A stretch of DNA of 51,941 nucleotides, from positions 10,588 through 62,528 of the forward strand of contig NZ_BMRP01000038.1 of assembly GCF_014648695.1 (NCBI RefSeq), read 5' to 3'. This stretch comes from Streptomyces albospinus (GTDB lineage: Bacteria; Actinomycetota; Actinomycetes; Streptomycetales; Streptomycetaceae). The notes beneath the pieces were generated by a model. The model saw only the letters and a list, made by a program, of their open reading frames with translations, had not been told where the DNA came from and searched no databases. Shown here one piece after another: positions 16,934 to 24,433 of the stretch; the stretch's first letter is position 1; every line of letters starts with the position of its first letter. The position numbers and the translations under genes are program-made.

Positions 16934-18652
16934 ATGGTGGGCGAGCGGGAAAGCGACCGGAACGGTGCGCCGCGGCGGCGGCTGGCGGCCCTGCCGGAGG
17001 ACCTCCAGGCGCAGCTGGACGCGGTGCACCGCGGCGGCGGCGAGTCGGCGCATCTGCTGCTGGAGGCCGTGCTGTCGGTGAGCCGCGGGCTGGATCTGCC
17101 GCAGGTGCTGCGCCGGATCGTCGAGGCGGCGATGCTGGTCGTGGACGCCGAGTACGGCGCGCTGGGCGTGGTCGGCGAGGGCACCCGGCTCTCGCAGTTC
17201 CTGCCGGTGGGGATCAGTGCCGAACAGGAGCGCGCCATCGGCTCGTTGCCGGCCGGGCACGGCATTCTCGGCGAGCTGATCCGACATCCCCGGCCGCTGC
17301 GGCTGGCGGAGCTCTCCGCACATCCCGCGTCGTACGGATTCCCGCCGCACCACCCTGCGATGCACAGCTTCCTGGGCGTGCCGATCCGGGTCCGCGACGA
17401 GGTGTTCGGCAACCTCTACCTGACCGAGAAGCGGGGCGGCGGCCCGTTCGGCCCCGAGGACGAGACGGTGCTGTCGACGTTCGCGGTGGCGGCGGGGGTG
17501 GCCATCGAGAACGCCCGGCTCTACGAGGAGGCCGGGTACCGCCAGCGGTTGCTGGAGGCGAACGGCGAGATCGTGGCGAGCCTGATGCCGGGGGCGGACG
17601 AGATGCATGTGCTGCACCTGATCGTCGGCCATGCGCTGCGGATCCTCGCCGCCGACCTCGGCGTCCTGGCGCTGCCGGACGCGCCCGGTGAGCTGCGGAT
17701 GGTACTGGCGTCCGGCGTCGACGCCGATGACCACCGGGGGCTGGTGCTGCCCCTGGAGGGCTCGTTCGCCGGGACCGCCTTCGCCGCCGGCAAGCCGCTG
17801 ATCAGCCTGGACATCGAGCACGACCCGAGGATCACGGCGGGGCCGCCCCGCTGGTCCGGTCTGGGGCCGGCGGTTGCGGTTCCGATGATCACCGGGGAGC
17901 GGGTGCGGGGTGTGCTGATGCTGGCCCGGCTGCACGGCGGTGACCCGTTCACCGAGCCGGAGACCGCGCCGCTGCTGACGTTCGCCGGGCAGGCGGCGCT
18001 GGCGATGGAGCTGTCCGAACAGCGGGCCGCCGCCGAGCAGTTGGCGCTGCTGGAGGACCGCGACCGGATCGCCCGTGACCTGCACGACCTGGCCATCCAG
18101 CGGCTGTTCGCCACGGGGATGACGTTGCAGAGCGTGGTGCGGTTCGTCGACCATCCGGAGGCCGGCGCGCGGCTGCTGCGCGCGGTGGACGATCTGGACG
18201 AGACGATCAAGATCATCCGGTCCACCATCTTCGGGCTGCGCGCCCGCGACGCGGGGCGGGCGGGCCACGGGCTGCGGGTGCGCACGGTCACCGCCGTGGA
18301 GCAGGCCGCCCGCCCGTTGGGCTTCACCCCTGCCCTCCACATGGAGGGCCTGATCGACACCGATGTGCCGGCGGAGATCGCCGACCATGTGCCGGCGGTG
18401 CTCGCCGAGGCGCTGAGCAATGCCGCGCGGCACGCCCGGGCGACCGCGGTGGGCGTCTCGCTGATCGTGCGCGGCGGCACGCTGACCCTGTCGGTCACCG
18501 ACAACGGCGTGGGCATGCCCCGGGGCGGCCGGCGCAGCGGGTTGCAGAACCTCGCCAAGCGGGCCGAGAGCGTGGGCGGCGAGCTGGCGGTGGAGACACC
18601 GGCGACCGGCGGCACCCGGGTGGTGTGGCGGGTGCCGCTGCCCACGGGGTGA
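16934..18652 (+). CDS. DosS/DevS-like GAF-GAF sensor histidine kinase (OsdK-like)
   Basis: A 572-residue cytoplasmic kinase. GAF-A (about 45-200) contains RLAELSAHPASYGFPPHHPA and SFLGVPIRVRDEVFGNLYLT, very close to the DosS/DosT GAF-A segment that carries the heme-ligand histidine. GAF-B spans about 215-365. The HisKA_3 dimerisation helix has the H-box DRIARDLHDLAIQRLFATG with phospho-acceptor His384. The HATPase follows with EALSNAARHA, VTDNGVGM and GLQNLAKRAESVGGEL. Length and order match DosS/DosT. It probably senses O2, NO or redox state and phosphorylates the response regulator encoded convergently at 18675. The ATG at 16934 is preceded by GGCGGAGGC. Confidence 0.93.
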   Translation: MVGERESDRNGAPRRRLAALPEDLQAQLDAVHRGGGESAHLLLEAVLSVSRGLDLPQVLRRIVEAAMLVVDAEYGALGVVGEGTRLSQFLPVGISAEQERAIGSLPAGHGILGELIRHPRPLRLAELSAHPASYGFPPHHPAMHSFLGVPIRVRDEVFGNLYLTEKRGGGPFGPEDETVLSTFAVAAGVAIENARLYEEAGYRQRLLEANGEIVASLMPGADEMHVLHLIVGHALRILAADLGVLALPDAPGELRMVLASGVDADDHRGLVLPLEGSFAGTAFAAGKPLISLDIEHDPRITAGPPRWSGLGPAVAVPMITGERVRGVLMLARLHGGDPFTEPETAPLLTFAGQAALAMELSEQRAAAEQLALLEDRDRIARDLHDLAIQRLFATGMTLQSVVRFVDHPEAGARLLRAVDDLDETIKIIRSTIFGLRARDAGRAGHGLRVRTVTAVEQAARPLGFTPALHMEGLIDTDVPAEIADHVPAVLAEALSNAARHARATAVGVSLIVRGGTLTLSVTDNGVGMPRGGRRSGLQNLAKRAESVGGELAVETPATGGTRVVWRVPLPTG

Positions 18653-18674
18653 GCGGGCGGGGCGCCGGCCGGTG

Positions 18675-19379
18675 TCAGAGGCGCGGCCGGGCGTCGGTGG
18701 CGGCGGGCGGGGTCGCGCGGGTGGCCAGCACCGCGGCCTGGATCCGGCGTGCGACACCGAGCTTGGCGAGCAGCCGCGAGATGTGGTTCTTGACGGTCTT
18801 CTCGGAGAGGTAGAGCCGTTGCCCGATCTGATGGTTCGTCAACCCTTCGCCGACCAGGGCGAGTATCTCCCGCTCCCGCGGCGACAGCCCGGCCAGCGCA
18901 TCCGCCTCGGGCCCGGCGCCGGCGCCCTCGCCCCGCAGGCTGTGCATCAGCCGCGCCGTGGTCGCCGGGTCGAGCATCGAGCGGCCGGATGCGACGGTGC
19001 GCACCGCGGCGACCAGGTCCGCCCCCTTGATCTCCTTGAGCACATAGCCGGCCGCGCCCGCCATGATCGCGTCGAGCAGCGCGTCATCGTCGTCGAACGA
19101 GGTGAGCATCAGACACGCCAGGTCCGGCAGCCGGGCCCGCAGCTCCCGGCAGACGCTGATCCCGTCGCCGTCCGGCAGCCGTACGTCGAGCACCGCGACA
19201 TCGGGCCGCAGCGCCGGGCCGCGGGCCAGCGCGTGCCCCGCGGTGCCCGCGTCGCCGATCACCTCGATGTCGGGCTCCGCGTCGAGCAGGTCCTGCACAC
19301 CGCGCCGCACCACTTCGTGGTCATCGACCAGGAACACCCGGATCGGCCGCTGCGGCGAGAAGACACCCGCCTCGCTCAT
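18675..19379 (-). CDS. NarL/LuxR-type response regulator, DosR/DevR-like (OsdR-like)
   Basis: A 234-residue regulator. The receiver domain (about 12-130) has VDDHEVVRRG, the phospho-acceptor in VAVLDVRLPDGDG, and conserved Lys in GYVLKEIKG. The C-terminal HTH has LSPREREILALVGEGLTNHQ and LSEKTVKNHISRLLAKLG, nearly the DosR recognition helix, whose Lys and Asn contact G-rich half-sites. It is probably the transcription factor binding the palindromes described here. Two ATGs are adjacent; GGAGG lies one base before the ATG at 19382 and 4 bases before the ATG at 19379, so I chose 19379. Two boxes upstream suggest autoregulation. Confidence 0.93.
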   Translation of the reverse strand: MSEAGVFSPQRPIRVFLVDDHEVVRRGVQDLLDAEPDIEVIGDAGTAGHALARGPALRPDVAVLDVRLPDGDGISVCRELRARLPDLACLMLTSFDDDDALLDAIMAGAAGYVLKEIKGADLVAAVRTVASGRSMLDPATTARLMHSLRGEGAGAGPEADALAGLSPREREILALVGEGLTNHQIGQRLYLSEKTVKNHISRLLAKLGVARRIQAAVLATRATPPAATDARPRL

Positions 19380-19448
19380 CATTCCTCCACGCTGCCGTAC
19401 GGGCCCCGCCCCGCTCCTTCATCGTGGGCCCGCCTCCGCGGTCTCGCC

Positions 19449-19464
19449 AGGGCCGAACGGGCAC
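19449..19464. promoter_or_regulatory. DevR/OsdR-like box (imperfect) upstream of the response regulator
   Basis: AGGGCCGAACGGGCAC: left arm perfect, right outer bases diverged. Centre about 77 bp upstream of the regulator start. Confidence 0.5.
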
Positions 19465-19495
19465 CCGTCCCGCGGAAGCCGGCCCGCCGGTCGTC

Positions 19496-19511
19496 AGGGC
19501 CGTTCGGCCCC
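19496..19511. promoter_or_regulatory. DevR/OsdR-like box (near perfect) upstream of the response regulator
   Basis: AGGGCCGTTCGGCCCC: 14-bp perfect core GGGCCG-TT-CGGCCC. It is 47 bp from the centre of the neighbouring box and could act on the regulator gene (minus strand) and on the HAD-GH65 operon (plus strand). Confidence 0.65.
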
Positions 19512-19812
19512 TCTCCGCCGCCGCCGTGGTGTGCGAGGTCGGACCGTAGGCCCGCGCGCGGGAAGGAGCCCGCGAGGCGTCTCCCGGCAGTCCTCCCGCC
19601 CCGGCGGCCCAACCCGCTGCGGCACCGCCCTGCTGCCGGCCGGCGCGGAGCGGTGCGGTACCGCCCTCCTCGGCCACCGGTTCCTGGACCGGTGGGAACG
19701 GGAGTGGGCGGCGGCGGGCGGCAGCCTCGGGCGCCCGTCGTCGCGAGGGGCGCACCCCGCATCCGGCGCCGGATGCCGTGACGGCAGGTGTCGTGGTGCC
19801 ATGGAGAGACCA

Positions 19813-19892
19813 CCGTCCCGTCCATCCATGCCCGTCCGTATCCGTCCACGTTCGTCCATGTCTTTCGTGCCTCTCGTGTCTTTCCGTGTCTT
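19813..19892 (+). repeat. Pyrimidine-rich degenerate CGTCC / TCGTGTC repeats
   Basis: About 80 bp directly upstream of the HAD gene made of repeated CGTCC (six times) followed by TCGTG/CCGTGTC copies, with almost no purine runs on the plus strand. It is probably the untranslated leader of the HAD-GH65 transcript. The low-complexity pattern is unlike the rest of the intergenic DNA. Confidence 0.6.
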
Positions 19893-19910
19893 CCTTGAAG
19901 GGATCGGGTC

Positions 19911-20672
19911 ATGGCCGCCGCGTCGCCCCTGGCCGCGTGTCTGCGCTCGCTGGGGGCCGTGCTCTTCGACACCGACGGAGTGATCACCGACTCCGCCGGG
20001 CTGCACGCCGCGGCCTGGCAGGAGGCGTTCGACGCGTGCCTGACGGCCGTGGGCGGGCAGCGCCCGTTCGATCCGGTGGGCGAATACCTCCGGTACGTCG
20101 ACGGCAGATCCCGCGAGGACGGCGCCGCCGCCTTCCTCGCCTCCCGGGGCCTGGAGCTGCCGCTCGGCTCCCCCGGCGACCCGCCCGGCACCGGAACCGT
20201 CCGGGCGGTCGCGGCCCGCAAGGACGCCCTGTTCACCGCGCTGCTGGAGGCACAGGGCGTCACCGCCTGGCCCGGCACCGTACGGCTCCTGGAGGCCCTG
20301 CGCCGCGAGCGGGTGCCGTGTGCCGCCGTCTCCGCGTCCCGCCACGCCGGCGACCTGCTCTCCCGCGCGCGACTGCTCGACCGGTTCGCGGCCGTCGTCG
20401 ACGGCAACGAAGCCGCGCGGCTGGGGCTGCCGGGCAAACCGGACCCGGCGCTCTTCCTGGAGGCCGCCCGCCGCCTGGCCGTACCCGCCGAGGACACCGC
20501 CGTGATCGAGGACGCGCCGGCCGGTGTCGAGGCGGGCCGGCGCGGCGGCTTCGGCCTCGTCGTAGGCGTCGACCGGACGGGCGGCCCGTACCGCGCGGGT
20601 CAGCTGCGGCGGCGCGGCGCCGATGTCGTCGTCAGCGACGCCGGCGAGCTGCTGCTGCCCGGGACCGGCTGA
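19911..20672 (+). CDS. HAD-family beta-phosphoglucomutase-like hydrolase
   Basis: A 253-residue HAD protein. The nucleophile motif is LFDTDGVITDS (Asp nucleophile plus +2 Asp), a helical cap follows (about 40-110), then motif II VSASRHAGDLL, motif III GKPDPALFL, and VIEDAPAGVEAGRRGGF. GAAGGGA lies upstream of the ATG. Its stop overlaps the next start (TGATG), so it is co-translated with a GH65 phosphorylase. The pair suggests that the phosphorylase yields beta-glucose 1-phosphate and this enzyme isomerises it to glucose 6-phosphate. In mycobacterial OtsB1 (Rv2006) HAD and GH65 modules occur in one protein. Confidence 0.9.
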   Translation: MAAASPLAACLRSLGAVLFDTDGVITDSAGLHAAAWQEAFDACLTAVGGQRPFDPVGEYLRYVDGRSREDGAAAFLASRGLELPLGSPGDPPGTGTVRAVAARKDALFTALLEAQGVTAWPGTVRLLEALRRERVPCAAVSASRHAGDLLSRARLLDRFAAVVDGNEAARLGLPGKPDPALFLEAARRLAVPAEDTAVIEDAPAGVEAGRRGGFGLVVGVDRTGGPYRAGQLRRRGADVVVSDAGELLLPGTG

Positions 20673-23077
20673 TGGGAGCGGACGCCTGGACCTGGTCGTA
20701 CGAGGGGTACGACCCCGGGGCCGAGCGGCTGCGTGAAGCCCTGTGCACCCTCGGCAACGGCCGTTTCGCCACCCGCGGCGCCGCCTCGGAGACCCCCGCC
20801 GGCCCCGCGCACTACCCGGGCACCTACGCGGCCGGCTGCTACAACCGCCTCACCTCCACCGTCGCCGGACGCACGGTCGAGAACGAGGACCTGGTCAACC
20901 TCCCCAACTGGCTGCCGCTGCGCTACCGCATCCTCCCGGCGGACACCCCGGACCCCGGCCCCTGGCTCTCCCCCGACCACCCCCAGCTGACCGGCCACCG
21001 CCGGACGCTCGACCTGCGCCGCGGCACCCTGACGCTCCGGTCGGTCTACGAGGACGGCGCCGGGCGGCGGCTGACCGTGACCGAGCGCCGCCTGGTGCAC
21101 ATGGCCGAGCCCCAACTCGCCGCGCAGCGCCTGACGTTCACCGCCGAGGGCTGGTCCGGCGCCGTGGAGGTGGTGGCCGGACTCGACGGCGATGTCCGCA
21201 ACTCCGGCGTGGACCGCTACCGCGAGCTGGCCGACACCCATCTGACCGGCTGGTACACCGGCATCGAGGACGACGGCACGTTCTGGCTGCACTGCCGCAC
21301 CCGCACCTCCGGCATCCGGATCGCGCTGGCGGCCCGCACCCGGACCGCACCGCGCCCCCGCGCCGGCCACGCCCGCCTCACACCACGGCGCGCCTCCCGC
21401 ACCCTGACGGTCCCGCTCCGCCCCGGCGCCACCGCGACCGTCGACAAGACGGTGGCCCTGTACACCTCCCGCGACCGGGGTGTCACCGATCCGCTCGCCG
21501 CCGCCCTCGGCACCGTACGGGACGCCCCGGCCGTTCCCCGGCTGCTGGCCTCGCACCATCGCGGCTGGGACCGGCTCTGGCAGCAGGCGCGCCTGGACGT
21601 CCCCGAGGAGGCGGGCCGGATCCTGCGGCTGCACGTCTTCCACGTCCTCCAGGCCCTCTCCCCGCACACCGCCCGGCTGGACGCCGGGGTGCCCGCCCGC
21701 GGTCTGCACGGCGAGGCGTACCGCGGGCACGTCTTCTGGGACGAGCTGTTCGTGCTGCCGTTCCTGAACCTGCACTTCCCGGAGGTCTCCCGGTCGCTGC
21801 TCAACTACCGCCACCGGCGGCTGCCCGCCGCCCGCGAGGCGGCCCGCGAGGCGGGGCTGGCGGGGGCGATGTATCCGTGGCAGAGCGGCAGCGACGGCCG
21901 CGAGGAGACCCAGCGGCTGCACCTCAACCCGCGCTCGGGCCGCTGGCTGCCGGACCACTCCCGGCTCCAGCACCATGTCGGCTCGGCGGTCGCCTACAAC
22001 GTGTGGCAGTACTGGCAGGCCAGCGGGGACACCAAGTTCCTGCACACCAAGGGCGCGGAGATGCTGCTGGAGATCGCCCGCTTCTGGGCGGCGAAGTCGG
22101 ACTGGGACCCGGCGCTGGGCCGCTACCGCATCCGCGGCGTGGTCGGCCCCGACGAGTACCACGACGGCTATCCGGGCGCCGACCGGCCGGGCCTGGACGA
22201 CAACGCGTACACCAACGTCACCGCGGCCTGGGTGCTGAGCCGGGCGCTCGACCTGTGCCGCACCCTGCCCGAGGCCCGTCGGCAGCAGCTCTTCGAACGG
22301 CTGGCGCTCGCCCCCGACGAGCGGCAGCGCTGGGACGACATCGCGCACCGGCTCCACGTGCCGTACCACCACGGCCTCATCAGCCAGTTCGCCGGCTACG
22401 GGCAGCTGGCCGAACTCGACTGGGCCGGCTACCGCGAGCGCTACGGCGACATCCGGCGGCTGGATCGGATCCTGGAGGCGGAGGGGGACACCGTCAACCG
22501 CTACCAGGCGTCCAAACAGGCCGACGTGCTGATGCTGGGCTACCTCTTCTCCCCGGCGGAGCTCTCCGGCGTCTTCGGGCAGCTCGGCTACCGGCTCGAC
22601 GACGACATCTGGCGCGCCACCGTCGACCACTACCTCCACCGCACCAGCCACGGCTCGACGCTGAGCGCCCTGGTCCACGCCTGGGTGCTGGCCCGGGTGC
22701 GCCGCGCGGACGCCTGGACGTACTGCGAGGAGGCGCTGACCGGCGATGTCGCGGACGTCCAGGGCGGCACCACCGCGGAGGGCATCCACCTGGGCGCGAT
22801 GGCCGGCACGCTGGATTTCGTCCAGCGCGGGTTGACCGGTCTGGAGACCCGCGACCGCGCCCTGTGGCTGGACCCCGCGCCGCTCCCCCAGCTCTCCAAG
22901 TTCGGGGTCCGCATCCGCTACCGCCGCCACCGCGACATCGACCTGCGGATCCGCGCCGACCGCGTCACCATCGCCGTCCCGGACTCGGAGCACGCCGCGG
23001 TGCAGGTCCGGCTCCGCGGCCAGCCGTTCACGGTCGCACCGGGAACGGTCCGGCGGCTCGGACTGCCCGGCGGCTGA
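20672..23077 (+). CDS. Glycoside hydrolase family 65 phosphorylase
   Basis: An 801-residue GH65 protein with an N-terminal beta-sandwich (about 1-290), linker and (alpha/alpha)6 barrel. Diagnostic motifs are LGNGRFATRGA near the N terminus, RGHVFWDELFVLPF, the catalytic acid in VVGPDEYHDGY, the KQADVLML segment, and SHGSTLSALVHAW, which matches the phosphate-binding region. It is probably a trehalose- or maltose-type phosphorylase releasing beta-glucose 1-phosphate; the acceptor sugar cannot be assigned from sequence alone. It is translationally coupled to the upstream HAD hydrolase. Trehalose turnover fits the dormancy theme. Confidence 0.92.
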   Translation: MGADAWTWSYEGYDPGAERLREALCTLGNGRFATRGAASETPAGPAHYPGTYAAGCYNRLTSTVAGRTVENEDLVNLPNWLPLRYRILPADTPDPGPWLSPDHPQLTGHRRTLDLRRGTLTLRSVYEDGAGRRLTVTERRLVHMAEPQLAAQRLTFTAEGWSGAVEVVAGLDGDVRNSGVDRYRELADTHLTGWYTGIEDDGTFWLHCRTRTSGIRIALAARTRTAPRPRAGHARLTPRRASRTLTVPLRPGATATVDKTVALYTSRDRGVTDPLAAALGTVRDAPAVPRLLASHHRGWDRLWQQARLDVPEEAGRILRLHVFHVLQALSPHTARLDAGVPARGLHGEAYRGHVFWDELFVLPFLNLHFPEVSRSLLNYRHRRLPAAREAAREAGLAGAMYPWQSGSDGREETQRLHLNPRSGRWLPDHSRLQHHVGSAVAYNVWQYWQASGDTKFLHTKGAEMLLEIARFWAAKSDWDPALGRYRIRGVVGPDEYHDGYPGADRPGLDDNAYTNVTAAWVLSRALDLCRTLPEARRQQLFERLALAPDERQRWDDIAHRLHVPYHHGLISQFAGYGQLAELDWAGYRERYGDIRRLDRILEAEGDTVNRYQASKQADVLMLGYLFSPAELSGVFGQLGYRLDDDIWRATVDHYLHRTSHGSTLSALVHAWVLARVRRADAWTYCEEALTGDVADVQGGTTAEGIHLGAMAGTLDFVQRGLTGLETRDRALWLDPAPLPQLSKFGVRIRYRRHRDIDLRIRADRVTIAVPDSEHAAVQVRLRGQPFTVAPGTVRRLGLPGG

Positions 23078-23137
23078 CGGTCGGCGGACGGGACCGGTGG
23101 CGGTGGGCCGCTCCGGGTGCCGCGGGCGGCAGCCGAT

Positions 23138-23153
23138 GGGGCCGAAGGGCCCT
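23138..23153. promoter_or_regulatory. DevR/OsdR-like box upstream of the STAS gene
   Basis: GGGGCCGAAGGGCCCT: palindromic arms with one mismatch in the inner right CGG. Centre about 107 bp upstream of the STAS start at 23253. Confidence 0.55.
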
Positions 23154-23252
23154 GTCCGGTATGGCCCGTCCGGCACTCCCCCCGCCGTCCGCACCGGCCC
23201 TTTGCTGATCTCAGCGGCCGTCCGGCCGTGATCGCGCGGGCAGGTGAGGACC

Positions 23253-23702
23253 ATGCGGCGGGAGCCGGCGAACGCCCCACAGAGGCGCGGCACCGGCATG
23301 CCCGGGACCGCCCGCGTCGTACGGCTGCGTGGTGCGCTCGACTACGTCAGCGCCCCCGGCACCGTCGCGCGCCTCGACGCACTGACCTCCGGGCCGCGCC
23401 CCGACCTGGTGCTCGACCTGGCCCGACTGGACTTCCTGGACTGCTGCGGCGTCGGCGTGCTGTGCCGTGCCCGTCGCCGCGTCCTGGAGCGCGGCGGCCG
23501 GCTCTCGCTGGTGATCACCGACCCGCATCAGCTGTGGATCCTGCGCACCGTCGGCCTGGGTGCCAGCTTCGACGTCCTCGACACGGTCCCGGACGACGGT
23601 CCAATACGGGGCGGCGGCGCGCCGTACGGTCCCCGGGGCGGTTCCCCGCTCACCGGTCCCGCATCGCCGCCGGGGCCGTCTGCACCGGCGTCGGCCCGGT
23701 GA
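23253..23702 (+). CDS. STAS-domain anti-sigma factor antagonist-like protein
   Basis: A 149-residue protein with one STAS domain (about 15-110). The key loop reads LDFLDCCGVGVLCRAR: at the position where anti-anti-sigma factors have a phosphorylatable Ser (D-S-S-G or similar), both residues are cysteine. It may therefore be non-phosphorylatable or redox-responsive. A disordered Gly/Pro/Ser tail follows (about 112-149) and overlaps the 3' end of the convergent CBS-BON gene by about 53 bp. The ATG at 23253 is preferred because AGGTGAGG lies just before it. Confidence 0.8.
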   Translation: MRREPANAPQRRGTGMPGTARVVRLRGALDYVSAPGTVARLDALTSGPRPDLVLDLARLDFLDCCGVGVLCRARRRVLERGGRLSLVITDPHQLWILRTVGLGASFDVLDTVPDDGPIRGGGAPYGPRGGSPLTGPASPPGPSAPASAR

Positions 23703-24334
23703 CGTCGAACGTCACGTCCACCACGCCCTCCACCGCGCGCACCAGCCGCGCCGCCACCGGGATCAGCGAGGTGTCCCGCACCCGCCCCGCTGAGCGTCAC
23801 CACCCCGTCGGAGACGGTCACCCGCAGATCGCCGTGGGACACCGCGAGGAGATGCCCGACGATGTCCCGCCGGATTTCTGCGGCGAGTTCGTCGTCGGAC
23901 CGGAGGAACACCTTCAGCAGATCGGCCCGGCTGACGATCCCCTGGAGCATCCCCTCGGCGTCCACGACCGGCAGCCGTTCGACGGACCGGCGGGCCATCG
24001 CGCGCGCCGCCTGGGCGAGCGTGGCATCGGCAGGCACCGTGACAGCGGGCGCGCTCATCAGCTCCCCGGCGGTCAGCTCCCCGGCCTTGCGCAGGTCCTC
24101 CGGCCGCCGCAACTGCTCCGGCCGGTCCGGATCCGCCTGCCGGACCTCCTCCTTGGGCAGCAGATCGGCCTCCGAGACCACCCCGGTCACCCGCCCCTCC
24201 CTGGCCAGTACGCGCACCGCGCCGACCTTCCACCGCGCCATGGTCTCGACGATCTCCTTGAACGTCGCCTCCTGGCCGACCGCGACCACGGTCCGGGTCA
24301 TGACATCACCGACGAGGTGCGGGCTGTGCCGCAT
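23650..24334 (-). pseudogene. CBS-BON protein, frameshifted in the BON domain
   Basis: Closely related to the intact proteins at 48565 and 49502. It starts MRHSPHLVGDVMTRTVVAV and keeps both CBS motifs (VVSEADLLPKEE, RLPVVDAEGMLQGIVSRADL) and the start of the BON domain (SDGVVTLSG). At a run of four C on the plus strand (23785-23788) the frame shifts. If one base is dropped, translation continues as RVRDTSLIPVAARLVRAVEG and ends at a stop at 23650-23652, just like the paralogues. As read, the protein instead has a Gly/Arg-rich extension. Either a real one-base insertion or a sequencing error in a homopolymer. The CBS pair, which probably senses adenosine nucleotides, is intact. Confidence 0.8.
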
Positions 24335-24399
24335 GACGCCTCCTCATACGGACCCGCCGATGGCACCCCCAGCGTGAACTCCCGCTCCTCCGGGGGGCA

Positions 24400-24415
24400 G
24401 GGACCGTCCGGCCCC
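24400..24415. promoter_or_regulatory. DevR/OsdR-like box upstream of the frameshifted CBS-BON gene
   Basis: GGGACCGTCCGGCCCC: full consensus on both arms (GGGNCCG and CGGNCCC). Centre about 73 bp upstream of the start at 24334. Confidence 0.65.
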
Positions 24416-24433
24416 CTCCGCGGGCGGCCCGGC

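Noticed and set aside
23785..23788. Programmed ribosomal frameshifting at the C4 run
   Set aside because: No slippery heptamer or downstream stimulatory structure is evident, and the paralogues encode the same domain without a shift. A mutation or sequencing error is simpler.
23528..24334. Annotating the full open frame as a 268-aa CBS protein with a novel C-terminal domain
   Set aside because: The C-terminal part is out-of-frame translation: the alternative frame restores the BON domain exactly as in the paralogues.
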